64,000 nt of DNA from contig OZ010600.1 of NCBI GenBank assembly GCA_963932145.1, forward strand, positions 53,428,526-53,492,525, in the 5' to 3' direction. The notes under the pieces are model-generated. The model had not been told where the DNA came from. It saw nothing but the letters and a program-made list of their open reading frames with translations, and made no database searches. Shown in pieces: positions 11,471 through 22,574 of this stretch; the first letter of the stretch is position 1, and every line of letters starts with the position of its first letter. Source of the DNA: Acanthosepion lycidas (taxonomy: Eukaryota > Mollusca > Cephalopoda > Sepiida > Sepiidae). Made by a program: the position numbers and the translations under genes.

Positions 11471-12169
11471 CAGTAAGTCCCCGGTATTCGCGGGGGTTAG
11501 GGACCAGAACCGGCCGCGAATAGTTAGAATCCGCGAATACTTATACCTATTTTGAGTGTTAAAACCCCATATGCCTTAAACTTTCATCCTAAACACTTTA
11601 GAAACATTTCAGACCCTTTTAAAAACATTTTTGAAAAATAGACTTAGCGTAAATTCTCTTTCATACGTACAATAACCGTTTTTAATTACGCATAGATCGA
11701 TACAACCATTGAAAATACTTTATAAAATATGTGGAACAAGACATAAAATAAAAAGTTTAAAACATTTTCTAAAAACAGAACTGCGATGATGCCCCCAGAC
11801 TTAGCATAAGTCACTTTTAAGACCCAGTCGCAGTCCGTAACAAAGAACAAAGTCCAAACACTACGGATGTTGTTGCATTTGTTTTTTACAATGAAGATTC
11901 TGCCAATTTTAACCATAAAAATGGAATGTTATATGTTTTAAGTCACTTAAATAACAGGAAAATAATACAAGAATATTTTAAAAATGTTCTGTCGAAAAAA
12001 TACGCGAATCGAAGGAGTTCTCCGCAAATAATTTGTACATATGTTCTTCAGAAAAACACTTGAATATTCGGCGTTTCCGGGAATAACAAGTACATATGAT
12101 CTAAGGAAAAATCCGCGGATGTGTGAAGTCGCAAATGGTGAAACGCGAATACGCGGGGGGCTCACTTTA
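11471..12169. mobile_element. Tigger/pogo-type non-autonomous element, about 0.7 kb
   Basis: The left end is TA followed by CAGTAAGTCCCCGGTATTCG. The right end, read inverted, gives AAAGTGAGCCCCCCGCGTATTCG followed by a TA. Both ends carry sub-terminal GCGAAT-rich sequence. The interior (11,560-12,100) is AT-rich with no transposase similarity. CAGT starts with TA duplications are characteristic of the pogo/Tigger branch of Tc1-mariner elements. Confidence 0.7.
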
Positions 12170-12550
12170 TACATTACGACGTGATTTAGAAACTCCAAAA
12201 GAATTAACGTCTTACTTTTTAGTGTTTTTGTTTACCTAAACTTTTTATATATTTTCCATTATGAAAACAAATCTTAACACTACCGTGAAAAGTCCAGGGA
12301 AAAAAAAATTAATGTACATTGACCTTAATTGGGAATTAGTAAAAATTATCATTACCTTAGAAGTCAAGAATTTAGTTAACCTTTAATAAATTATTCTGGC
12401 TGGATTAATGAGCTCTTTAATTAATGAAGATGATTTAATCACCTAATTATTTAACTGCTAATTAATAATAAAAATACTTTAATACTTAAACCGATTGGCT
12501 TCTTTATTGTTGGATAACAGTATTTTGTTGGGACAGTTTACCAGATTTAA
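12170..12550. other. unassigned AT-rich sequence
   Basis: Very AT-rich with TTAATTA-type repeats; nothing recognisable. Confidence 0.5.
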
Positions 12551-12950
12551 TTAATTTATTGATTGATTCGTTTTTACGGTTTATCGACCCTTTGTAGGGC
12601 CAAAGCCAGGAAATATTTTCAGATAGTAAGATATTTTTTTTTGTTTGAGATAATAATGATTTAGTGATGCAAATCTTACTAATTAACCCATAGCTAGGGG
12701 GAGAAGAGGCGGATTTATACGTTTCCCAAGGGTATATGCGCTTATGTGAATATATCAAACATGACGGGAACTGGAACTCGGCACTACGATTAACAATTCC
12801 GAGCCATTATTTTTGACACCAGCCGCACATCTGAAGTCAAAGAACCTCGTATTTCCAAGTGGTCACCCATCTAAATAAATCACTAGGCGTGATGTTATTT
12901 ACTTAGCTTCGGTGATCGTTCGGGAACCGGTGTTTCAACGGATATGTCAG
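12551..12950 (-). mobile_element. 5S rRNA-tRNA composite SINE, full length
   Basis: Minus-strand order: a 5S-like head at 12,860-12,950 (ACCGGTTCCCGA, CCGAAGCTAAG), a tRNA-like part with a B-box-like segment near 12,760-12,790, the shared core (plus-strand CCCATAGCTAGGGG at 12,690), then a tail ending near 12,551. More diverged in the 5S part than the 34.7-kb copy. Confidence 0.8.
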
Positions 12951-13194
12951 CAATCGACTATCTATTCAACAGCTAATTAATTATTTTAGCTGGTTAGATA
13001 GTTAACCATTAATTAATAGTAAAATATTTCAATATGTTTCAGATTTGAATCAAACCACTACAAAAGAAAAGGTTAAAAAAAAAAAAGGTTTTCAAATATA
13101 AAAATATAAAATATAAAATTGCAACTAGATTTCTCTTATCGCGTGTATGAGTAATAATGTTCTTGCAGTCCTTGTTTTTTGTTGTTTTCTTAAG

Positions 13195-13640
13195 ATGAAG
13201 GAATGGTTAGAACATTTGCATTCTGACCATGAGACCCGGGTTCGAATCTCACCATGGTCGATTTGCCAAGAAGGAGATTTCCTGATGTTATTGAACTGGA
13301 GGGGTCGATCCCAGTGTGCGGCACCTTTGGAAAGTGGCTGAAAGTTTGACCCAAGCCTTGTGAGTGAAATTGGGGGCCGTCGATAGCTGTGCTAGCACAA
13401 AGTCACAATTCACCGTGGCCGAATGCTTGAGTGTGCTGGCCTTGTTCAAATTGTTGATCACGCTAAATAACACGCTCTTTCCCAGAAACTGTAACTAAAG
13501 TCTGCTCAGCCTAGTTGCAGTATAAACCACAGGTTGGCTCTGTGCGAGTTGAATAAGCACAAATGTGCTTGAGCAGGAGTCTGCAATAGGGATTGGCTAG
13601 CCACCCTAATAGACGGGTATCCTCGAATACGAATAGACAG
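13195..13640 (+). mobile_element. tRNA-derived SINE with two tRNA-like heads
   Basis: 13,195-13,255 has an A-box-like GAATGGTTAGAAC and a perfect B box GGTTCGAATCTC. A second head at 13,407-13,440 begins GTGGCCGAATGCTTGAG, like the A box of a long-arm tRNA (Leu/Ser type). The intervening body includes a GGGGGCCGTCGATAGC segment. The family is not seen elsewhere in the window. Confidence 0.65.
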
Positions 13641-13959
13641 CTATACATACAAAGAAATGTGATTTTCTTCACGTGTATGTGTGAGAAAGAAGAAGCAAAG
13701 GAAAAATTGAAGAAGAAATTTTAAGTGTCATGAAGGCTGTGGATGAAGGCAACGGCGATTTTATTGAATGAATTTACACTTTAGTAATTCAAGATACTTT
13801 TGTGTAATTTGGTAAATATATCTGTAAACAATTTAGACGACAATTTATCCATCGCATCTTGTATGGTCCTGGTAGAAAATCTACCGTAGAGGGTCCAAAA
13901 TCAGTGAACTTTTAAAATACATTTTCAGATTAATAGATTATTTCAAGAGGCTCGGAGTA

Positions 13960-14160
13960 GTAATGGATAGAGGCTAGATTTGAGGAATCGGAGAGCCTAG
14001 TTCGAATTCCACTATGGTTTATTGCTTTCCTTTATGTGGGAAACGTATGAATCCATCTCTTCCCCAATATCTATAGGCAAATAGCAGGATGGACAGGTCC
14101 TTGGTTGGACAACCAGTTTAGGAGAAGGAAAACTCAGAATTCGAACCACCTACTAATCTC
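13960..14160 (+). mobile_element. SINE relic with the shared core, plus orientation
   Basis: It contains a B-box-like AGTTCGAATTCC at 14,000 and the reverse of the shared SINE core (GGATGGACAGGTCC and GACAACCAGTTTA blocks), also found at 31.3 kb. It is too worn to place ends. Confidence 0.5.
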
Positions 14161-14250
14161 AACATCCAAAATATGTATCAATATTGTGATTTTCTTTTTT
14201 CGTTTAAGGATAATGTTATTAAGCTTATCAGAAGTTATGAAAAGAATTTA

Positions 14251-14417
14251 CAGTGTAACCCGGATATAAGAGAGTTTTGGGGACCGGAGAAGAAGTCTCT
14301 TATATCCGGGTTTGGTCTATTTTGTTTAGGTAAGTATGGCTCTAATTTGGGACCAGATAAAACCTCTCTTATATCCGGGTTTCTCTTATATCAGGGTCTC
14401 TTATCCGGGTTACACTG
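14251..14417. mobile_element. pogo-like MITE 1 (167 bp) with TA duplication
   Basis: Terminal inverted repeats start CAGTGTAACCCGGATATAAG and are flanked by TA at 14,249-14,250 and 14,418-14,419. The interior has further ATATCCGGGTTT repeats. A second copy lies at 45,831-46,002. The surrounding 130-bp repeat also occurs at 15,123-15,246 without the insertion, which defines the ends exactly. No coding capacity. Confidence 0.92.
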
Positions 14418-14456
14418 TACATAAAATAGACAACACTTGTCTATATTATTTAATGA

Positions 14457-14458
<2 letters not shown>

Positions 14459-14519
<61 letters not shown>
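14459..14519. repeat. TA microsatellite
   Basis: About 30 TA units with one TG interruption, just after the repeat that hosts the MITE. Confidence 0.97.
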
Positions 14520-15065
14520 TGTTAAGATAGAAGTCATAGTCCAAATGTAAAATAAATAACTCAACTGTCCAGCGAAGAGAATTAATAATATTTGCAATAG
14601 AAAGAAAGATGGACAAACAATGTAAGCAAAATTAAATTCACAGGTAAGAAAGCAAAAAGGTTTACGAACCACGAATTAGCGTCTACGCAGAAAAGCTAGG
14701 TCAGACAAGTAAGCCCAATGATCTTCCATATAGACAAGGTAGATCGGGACTGAGTCAAGTTTAGTTGTAAATCGACCTATTTTATTGACTAAGAAAAGTA
14801 TCCCAGCATGTATTTTGTGCTTTTTTTTTCCTATAAAAGAGTATAGCGAAAACTTATACAGTCATTCCAACATCTTTCCATACTTCATACTTCTCCAATT
14901 CACTCTCGTGTGGTCATGTGTGACGTCATGAGATGCGGTGCGATTTTCGCTTCTAGCGTCTTATATTCGCGTGTTTATCGTTGCTTAGAAATCATCTATG
15001 TAAACATTGACAGACTATCATCACTGTCTTGTCCGTATATTGTTTAATATGTTGTAATTGACATC
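14520..15065. other. unassigned sequence
   Basis: No open frame or repeat identified. 15,066-15,100 (TGATAATGGCTT... then AAGCCGAAAGC) resembles the hammerhead-like motifs discussed for 28.9 kb, but with a degraded core. Confidence 0.4.
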
Positions 15066-15122
15066 TTTGATAATGGCTTAAGTAAGCCGAAAGCTTAGAT
15101 TGTATTAAAAAAAAAAAAAAAT

Positions 15123-15245
15123 ATGGATCAATATTGTCAATTTCTTTCTTCGTTAAATGATAATTTTATTAAACTTATCAGCTGTTACGAAAAAAATTTA
15201 CATAAAATAGACAACACTTGTCTATATCATTTAATGAAACGTGTA

Positions 15246-15246
<1 letters not shown>
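15123..15246. repeat. paralogous empty site of the MITE-bearing repeat
   Basis: Collinear with 14,173-14,250 joined to 14,418-14,462: shared blocks are ATCAATATTGT, AACTTATCAG and ACAACACTTGTCTATA. It has a single TA (15,199-15,200) where the other copy carries the MITE. Both copies lead into TA microsatellites. Confidence 0.9.

Positions 15247-15248
<2 letters not shown>

Positions 15249-15331
<83 letters not shown>
15249..15331. repeat. TA microsatellite
   Basis: Two TA runs separated by GTATG. Confidence 0.97.
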
Positions 15332-15336
<5 letters not shown>

Positions 15337-15668
15337 TCTTTATATGCTTGTTTAAAATATTTCTTTTTCCGGGAATTTTTTCTTTGCTTCTAAGTTTTGG
15401 TATTTGTAATAAAATTTACAAGAATTAGGTTACACAATCTTATGTAGTCTTTTTGGTCATCATGTAGTTGCATGTAACACAGAAGGAAGTTGATTTCGAA
15501 TCACCATTCGGAAATGCAAACACGAAAACAAATTCCTACTGCGCTACACTTACCTATCATCATATCATTAAATCTTCCTAACTAGAACTTCTATTGTGCT
15601 TTATAATGTCACTGTATTTGTCATTGTGAATTGTTATAAAAAAGTCACGTTGTATCGATTAATACTAT

Positions 15669-15671
<3 letters not shown>
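15332..15671. other. unassigned sequence
   Basis: Nothing recognisable; AT-rich single-copy sequence between microsatellites. Confidence 0.4.

Positions 15672-15720
<49 letters not shown>
15672..15720. repeat. TA microsatellite
   Basis: Uninterrupted TA run ending at the left terminus of the next element. Confidence 0.97.
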
Positions 15721-15724
<4 letters not shown>

Positions 15725-15893
15725 TGCGTGCCAAATTATTATCGATATATATTTTTCTAATATTTCAAAAACTGTCCAATCAATTCACACAAAATTTTCA
15801 CACAATGTTGGCAACAGTGACTTGCGCAATCACTGAAATTTTCGTACTGATCTGCGCAGTGTAAACAAACTGGCGCCATATTTGTTATCAGCA

Positions 15894-15897
<4 letters not shown>
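15721..15897. mobile_element. probable Tc1/mariner-type MITE, about 177 bp
   Basis: The left end ACACTGCGTGCCAAATTAT and the inverted right end ACAGTGCTGATAACAAATAT are similar over about 20 bp and sit between TA tracts. No coding capacity. The flanking TA runs hide any target duplication. Confidence 0.5.

Positions 15898-15928
<31 letters not shown>
15897..15928. repeat. TA microsatellite
   Basis: Short TA run. Confidence 0.95.
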
Positions 15929-15932
<4 letters not shown>

Positions 15933-16052
15933 AGGTAATCGATCCGTTGGCATATAATCAGGATGGATCCTAGTAATATTAATTATTAAAACTGATCCAC
16001 AGAGAGCTTGATGTTTATATTTTAACAGAGCATATGTTTTTATACAGCAAAA

Positions 16053-16207
16053 TAACAAAAATTACCTCGACATAGATATAGTCTATTTCAAGCCATTCTG
16101 TACACGGCTATCATCAGCCTCTAAGTGTTTGACAGTTAGAGGTTGATGATAGCAGTGTACAGAATGGCTTGAAATAGACTATATCTATGTCGAGGTAATT
16201 TTTGTTT
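16053..16207. repeat. palindrome with about 65-bp arms
   Basis: Arms 16,053-16,118 and 16,138-16,207 are almost perfectly complementary (ACCTCGACATAGATATAG; AGCCATTCTGTACAC). The minus strand of the left arm carries CTGATGA, a stem AGCC/GGCT and then GAAA: the order of a hammerhead core, but the base at the expected cleavage position is G, so I do not call an active ribozyme. Confidence 0.85.
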
Positions 16208-16222
16208 TTTTGGTGTAATACA

Positions 16223-16226
<4 letters not shown>

Positions 16227-16320
<94 letters not shown>
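16227..16320. repeat. TA/TG microsatellite
   Basis: A long TA run, a short TG run, then TA again. Confidence 0.97.
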
Positions 16321-16640
16321 AAGAAAGAACAGTAAGATAAATAATCCGGTGTTCTTACTGATATTTTTTATTTTTATTTTTACAAAATAGTGCTCAATGT
16401 AAATTTACAGGGAATAAATATTATACATTAACTGATTTAAAATATGTTTTTTTTTTCGCTACACAGTAATAACCATATTTCAAAAATGGAAGCTAAAAAA
16501 TTTAAATTTAATCATATAATTAAAGCAAAATCATTAGTTCCGCTTCCTCTTCAAGCGAATATTGGAATGACTTATTTTTAAATAAACAGTAAATTATGAA
16601 TCTATACGTAAATTTAAAAATAAGTAATAATATATATATC
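16321..16640. other. unassigned AT-rich sequence
   Basis: No gene or repeat identified. Confidence 0.4.
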
Positions 16641-16735
16641 CATATATATCCATATGTATATATATATATATATCCACAGACAGACTGTTTCACAGCTCAT
16701 CAGTGTGGCCAGAAATCCAATTGCCTCAAGCAGGG

Positions 16736-16782
<47 letters not shown>

Positions 16783-16852
16783 AAAAGTCTAAAATGACAA
16801 CCAACCTTGCAACCTGGTTTCGATCGTAAGATCTCCTCAGGCAAGTGGAAGG

Positions 16853-16903
<51 letters not shown>

Positions 16904-16904
16904 A

Positions 16905-16972
<68 letters not shown>
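16641..16972. repeat. cluster of TA, ATCT and TC microsatellites with hammerhead-like spacers
   Basis: TA run 16,740-16,780; ATCT run 16,854-16,903; TC run to about 16,926; TA run to 16,972. The spacers 16,681-16,735 and 16,785-16,853 carry, on the minus strand, CTGATGA...GAAAC and CTGAGGA-GATC...GATC-GAAACC respectively. Confidence 0.85.
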
Positions 16973-16974
<2 letters not shown>

Positions 16975-17090
16975 GATAATGACATATAATAATGGTATTT
17001 TATTTTTTATATAATTTTTTTATATATCAAGAACAATTTTAAAAAGAAAAAAACCGCACACACACAGACACACATACATATATATATATT

Positions 17091-17165
17091 TAGGGTGTCC
17101 ATAAAGTTCGTATGCACTTTAACGTTATAAATTTTTAAAGTGCACACAAACTTTATGGACACCCA

Positions 17166-17166
<1 letters not shown>
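17091..17166. mobile_element. 74-bp palindromic mariner-type MITE
   Basis: Two arms of about 32 bp, GGTGTCCATAAAGTTCG and GGTGTCCATAAAGTTTG read inverted, join through ATAAATTTTT. It is bounded by TA. The terminal style (GGGTGT..A.AAAGT) resembles the mariner-like end at 26,313-26,340. Confidence 0.85.

Positions 17167-17215
<49 letters not shown>
17167..17215. repeat. TA microsatellite
   Basis: Uninterrupted TA run directly abutting the MITE. Confidence 0.97.
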
Positions 17216-17217
<2 letters not shown>

Positions 17218-17897
17218 ATCTATTCCAAAATGAGCATGTTTAAATATTGTTTATTATTTTATTGTCAGTTCTCAAGAAAAATGTATAAATACACTTTCAT
17301 AAGTTTACGTTTCATTAAATTTCTAATCATCGCATTTCAAAACAATAAACAGTGTCGAGGTGTGAAGGCATTGAGAATAATAGCGGTGTCAAGGTAAAAA
17401 AATCAACCTTTGGTCACTTCGTTGTTTTGTTTGCCGAAAATCCTTTTGCAGCCTCTGAGTCCCGAATTCTTGAAAATGCAGAATCTAGAATTTTCGTGGA
17501 AGGGATTGTTTATATAGATCACTAGTCTCATTAGACCGTATATTTCCATTGTTTAGTACGCTTTTTGGTTTCTGGTTGGGTAATCCTGCTTTTGATTTCA
17601 ACAGAGATGATTATTCATACGACTCAACACTCTCAAATTCTATTCGTGTAATTTTTAAAGAACTCTTTTGTTGTCGAAGCTGACTTTCAGTTCAAATTCT
17701 TACCACCTCTACCATCTCTTGTATTCTTTCCATTGATTAATGTTCGAAGCGATTAGTTCGCCTTCGATATAGAAGAACGCGATGTAATTACGTAATTTTG
17801 ACTGATGTAATAGAGTTACACTTTGAATAGCGACTATTCTTGATTCGATATTGCTATCGTCTCAGCATCTTTTACTAAGCATACTCACGTGCACACG
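17216..17897. other. unassigned sequence
   Basis: No gene, intron pair or repeat identified. Confidence 0.4.
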
Positions 17898-19370
17898 GTC
17901 TAGAAGAAGAAGAAGAAGAAAAAAAAAGCCCAGGGTGTGGGTGTTGGGTAATATTGATTTCCCTATCACTAAAAGCAACTGAACGAATTAGATCAATGAA
18001 TCAAAAACAATATTTCTCTCTCTGAAGTATCTTGCCGATTTTCTGAGCCGGCTATTTTCAGCTCGAGCTGCCATCCTTTGTTCGAGACTGGGTTTTGATT
18101 ATTCAACGCTAATGCCAAGGAAATCAAGAAACTTAGCCGGGCATACAGACCACTGCAGGTAAAATCGATATAATATCACGGACAACAGTCCTTATGAAAA
18201 AGAATGTTGACTTTACATGATAACGGACCATTGGCCAGTGGCCAGATAAATACAAGGCCAGCTCACCGTCGGTAATGGAGGAGAGGGGAAAGTGAACCGT
18301 GAGAGAAGAAGAGATAATAAAGTTGAAAGAGAGGGAGAGACAGACAGGCAGACAAACAAACGGCGAGCTAGAGAGAAGACAGAGGAGAGAAACGAATAAA
18401 AGGTAAAAGAGGATAGAGTTTAGAAGAAGAAGAAGAAGAAGAAGAAGAAGAAGAAGAAGAAGAAATAAGCGGTGAAAACGTTTAGAGTTAAGAAAAAAGT
18501 GGGAGAAGGAATAGTAAACGGTGAGAAGTAGACGGAGGAGTTAACGGTTAAAAAGTGTAAAGAAGAGAAAGAAGAAAACGACGACGACGACGAAGAAGAA
18601 GAAGAAGAAGAAGAAGAAGAAGGTGGACGAATAATAAACTGGAAGAAGAAGAAGAAGAAAACAATGTGAGTTAAGAAGAAAAAAAAAGAAAAGAGTAATA
18701 GTAAACGATGAAAAGAAGAAAATAATGAAAAAGTTTAGAGGGAAGAAGAAAAAAGTGAAGAGTTAGGAAAGAAAAGAGAAGAGGGATGTTAAACAGTGAG
18801 GATGGGGAGAAGAAGAAGAAGAAGAAGAAGAAGAAGAAGAAGAAGAAGAAGAAGAAGACGAAAACAAAAACAAAGAAGAAATGATGAAAGAGTGTAGAGT
18901 TAAGAAGAAAAAGAAGAGGAATAGTAAACGTAAGAGGAATAGTAAAGAAGAAGAAAAAGAAGAAGCAGGAAAGAAGAAGAAGAAGAAGAAGAAGAAGAAG
19001 AAGAAGAAGAAGGGAAAGGCGACATAAATAAAAAGAATGAAAAAGTATTTTTTTTTAAATTTAGGGCAGTAAAATTTAGAAGGTAGAAGGGAAAACTGCG
19101 AGTTTAAAAAAAAGAAAGAAGAAACGCTTAAGAAGAAGAATTAGACGATGCTGAATTTGAAAAGCAAGAAAGAGTTATAGGCAGAGAAAGCCATTCTTCG
19201 GAAGAGGAAGAAGTGTCAAGAAGAAGAAGAAGTAGTGTCAAGAAGTGTCGAGAATAAAAAGAAGTTCTTTTTTCTTGAAGAACAAGAACAACAACGCGAA
19301 GGCGTAGAAAGAGGAGACAAATAAGAGGAAAGAGAGGAGTCAAGGGGAGATGTTGAGGTGTCAAGAGGGA
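17898..19370 (+). repeat. GAA/GAAGAAG purine-rich tract, about 1.4 kb
   Basis: The plus strand is strongly purine-biased. Pure GAA runs lie near 17,901, 18,424-18,463, 18,592-18,620, 18,811-18,856 and 18,974-19,012, with degraded GAA between. Long purine-pyrimidine mirror runs of this kind can adopt triplex DNA. Open frames on the minus strand (19,128-19,458) are low-complexity and not genes. Confidence 0.9.
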
Positions 19371-19499
19371 GGGAAAAATGAGGGCAGGGAAGTTTCTTCC
19401 TCTGAGCCATACCTATGTTTGCTGTGGTCATAAACCCAGCCAAGCAAAAGCTAAACATTTACGGAGAAAGATTTTCACTTCTGCTCTTTTACTAAAATA

Positions 19500-19731
19500 A
19501 CTGAAATGATTTGAATATTTATGACACGCGGCAAAGCTGGATCAATAATTTCATGGCCTAACACTGATTTATTAGCCGAATTTCGATCTGAAATCCTCAC
19601 TGTATAGTATTGCATCTATGCGATACATATCCACTATTGAATTAAGAAAGTAGTTTATAAATTATGCGTAAAATTATTCAATTTTAATCTTTTCATCATT
19701 AGTCTGTGTTTTATCTATTTATGTACCATCG

Positions 19732-19783
<52 letters not shown>

Positions 19784-19909
19784 TCATTACCTATGTCTGT
19801 TCATTTCTATCTATTAATATCTATTCTATCTGTTAATATCTAGCTATCTAGCTAGCTATCCCTCTCATCATTATCTATTCATTATCTACCTATATCTATT
19901 TTTTCTATT

Positions 19910-19951
<42 letters not shown>

Positions 19952-20640
19952 AGTGGAAATGATATGTATGTATATGTGTGTGGAGGGGGAAGAGGTGGAT
20001 CAATAAGTTCGTAGCCTAACACCGTGTTATTAACCAAATTTCGATCTGAAATTTCCATTTCTAAAGTTTGATATATGCGATTTATATCCACCAGTAAATT
20101 AAGTGCATTGACAAATAAACGGTGAAAATTAAACGTTGTATAAAATCAATCTTTTTCCACTATTTTTGCATCATTCAGCTATGGATTTATTGACGTACCT
20201 TCGTAATCTGTCTATCTATACGTGTGTATGTGTGTAAATTATTTGGTTCTCTGTGTATGTGTGTGTGTCGTGTCATCGAGTTATTAGCTAAATTTCAATC
20301 TGAGATGAAAGATCTGTGTGATTTATATCAAAGAAAAAAGAGAAGTAAGGAGATTATGCTGAAAATAAATATTGTTTTTAAAATAAATGCCATTTCATAA
20401 TTAGGTCGATTTCTTGATCTACCTTCGTAATCTATCTATCTTTATATGTTTGTGTGCGTGTAAATTATGTGTGTGTGTGTGAGGGGGTATCAATATGTTC
20501 ATAGCCTAACTCGTAGTCAGCTGAATTTCGATGGTCTTCTACGATCTATGTGAGCCCCGAATGAATTAAGGGCAATGACATGGATATGATTATGTTGAAA
20601 AATAAATATCTGCTGAAAATAGTACAGTAAATGCTTTTTT
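19500..20640. repeat. four diverged tandem modules joined by TATC/TG microsatellites
   Basis: Modules near 19,545, 20,005, 20,275 and 20,495 share GCCTAACAC, TTTCGATCTGAAAT and ACCTTCGTAATCTATC blocks. Each ends in TATC (19,733-19,790; 19,905-19,952) or TG repeats. This looks like an old tandem duplication whose microsatellite tail expanded independently. Confidence 0.75.
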
Positions 20641-20649
20641 TTATCATTT

Positions 20650-21090
20650 ATACTTCAGTACGTAGGTGATCATGTTTCCCCACAGATTCCGTTTGTTTAA
20701 TATCTGTGAATTGCCTGACTTGGGAAAGATGGTGGAGTGGTTTTCCGCTGCCTTCTGCAGGATTTTGAATTTAGAGTTTTCTTTCTAGAAAGAGAGAATT
20801 TTGTTATTTAACCCATAGCTGGTGGGAGAAGGAACGGATTCATATCTTTTTTTTATAGTCATTAATTTCTATGTCGCTTCAGGACGTATGCAATAATAGT
20901 TCACTACAGATTTCATCATGACTCTTTGGAAAGATAGCGGCGTAGTTTCCCGTTTCTTTCTCCACAAGTTTTCTTTCTTTGGGACAGGTTCTTTGCGAAA
21001 ATGAACGCAACAAACAAAAACCGGAATTTGAACTCAGTTCGAAGATTTCGCTTTCGGTACCGAAAACGCTCACATTACCCACAGTGCACT
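20650..21090 (-). mobile_element. SINE fragments with the shared core, two tandem pieces
   Basis: 20,650-20,850 holds the core (AACCCATAGCTGGTGGG at about 20,810) behind a CCGCTGCCTTCTGCAG segment. 20,870-21,090 repeats the left half (GCTTCAGGACGTATGC, GTTTCCCGTTTCTTTC) and ends in a tRNA-like remnant. The same pieces appear at 23,785 and 31,225. Confidence 0.6.
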
Positions 21091-21429
21091 ATGCTAGATT
21101 AGTATCGTATCATTTTGTATTCAGCCATCTTTGCATTGGGTATTTTTTTTTTGTTTATAAAGAAATTGTCCTGAGCCCTGTAAAAATTCTTATCTCTGTT
21201 ATTTTCTTTGGATAACGCCAAAAATCTGTCAAGTTTCCTTTTTCAGTTTAGATGCTTCTTTGAGAATCTCTTGAGAGTCTGTGAATAATCGTACATACGT
21301 GCGGATAATGCTCATAAATGGAACAAATTTACCAGCGTCTGAATCTGACATCAAACCAAGACGTCAAACACACGAGACACTTTCCATTGTCTTGATAATA
21401 AAAATAGATGGGGTCTGGTTCATAATAGT
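21091..21429. other. unassigned sequence
   Basis: Nothing recognisable. Confidence 0.4.
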
Positions 21430-22310
21430 GAATGTCATCGGGCACTTCGATGTGTTCTAATGGTCAGCAAGTTTGTCTCGCTAAAACGAATTTACGACTG
21501 AATAGTGAGCTTGATACTCACTGGGTGCCCTTTTCTTCCAGCCTTGTGCCACATCTGTGGCACAAGGCTGGAAGCAAAGGGGTGCCCACTGGAGATTTTC
21601 TAGGCGGAGCTTAGATATCTCCAATGGGCATGTCAACGTGCTGTAATTGTTAGTAAGCTTGTATCTCTAGAACAGTTACGGGTGAATAGTGAGATTGACC
21701 TTCACTTGATGCTTCCTATATTCGGCCTTGTACCCCATCTAACCTACGCTCAGTAAATCTCTATTGAGCAACTCGACGTGCTCTAATGGTCAACAAGCTT
21801 GTCTCGCTGGTGCAATTACGACTGGGTAGTGAGTTCGATCCTCACTGGGTGCCCCATGCTTTCGGCCTTGTACCACATCTAAGCTACACTCAGTAAATCT
21901 CTATTGGGCACCTCGACGTGCTCTAATGGTCAACAAGGTTGTCTCACTAGGACAATTACGACTGGGTAGTGAGTTCGATCCTCACTGGGTGCCCCATGCT
22001 TTCGGCCTTGTACCACATCTAACCTACGTTTAGTGAATCTCTATTGGGCACCTCGACGTTGTCTTAATGGTCAGCAAGCATATCTCACTAGAACAATTAC
22101 GACTGAGTAGTTAGTTCGATCCTCACTGAGTGGCCCACGTTTTCAGCCTTGTACCACATCTAAGCTACGCTCAGTAAATCTCTATTGGGCACCTCGACGT
22201 GGTGTAATGGTCATCAAACCTCTTTTGCTTGAATAATTACGATTGCGTAGTGAGTTCGGTCCTCACTGAGTATCCCATGCTTTTGGCCTTGTACCACATT
22301 TAATCTATGC
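21430..22310 (+). repeat. tandem array of six tRNA-like units, 140-bp period
   Basis: Units are phased on GGGCA(C/T) at about 21,441, 21,626, 21,766, 21,906, 22,046 and 22,187. The last four steps are 140-141 bp; the first unit is longer because of a palindromic insert. Each has an A-box-like GTGCTCTAATGGTCA, a B box GAGTTCGATCCTCAC and a closing GGGTGCCC that can pair with the opening GGGCACC, as in a tRNA acceptor stem. The linker CGGCCTTGTACCACATC also ends the GC-rich hairpin repeats at 31.8 and 41 kb. No normal anticodon arm can be drawn, so this is a tandemised tRNA-derived SINE head, not tRNA genes. Confidence 0.85.
21535..21574. repeat. perfect 19-bp hairpin
   Basis: CTTCCAGCCTTGTGCCACA, a TC loop, then its exact complement. 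It lies in the first tRNA-like unit and makes that unit about 45 bp longer than the rest. Confidence 0.97.
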
Positions 22311-22574
22311 TTAGAAGATCACAATAACAGTGAATGTCACTTTTTTTATAACTGCCTTCACCGAAAGTGTTAAATCGAATCTTCACATTGTCGAATGTTA
22401 CACTTCACCAAGAAATTCAAACCTACAAAACTGAAGGGAGATAACTGATATAGCTGAATGGTGCTTTTCTTAAATTATGCGTCGTTTTATAATTACACGC
22501 GTTAATTTGTTGTTTATTTGCGATAATGAATGATTGTTAACAAATCAATTGGTTGGTTTAAGCGGATTATATTT

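Noticed and set aside
21430-22310. Functional tRNA genes
   Set aside because: Acceptor and T arms can be drawn, but the anticodon and D arms cannot; better seen as tandem SINE heads.
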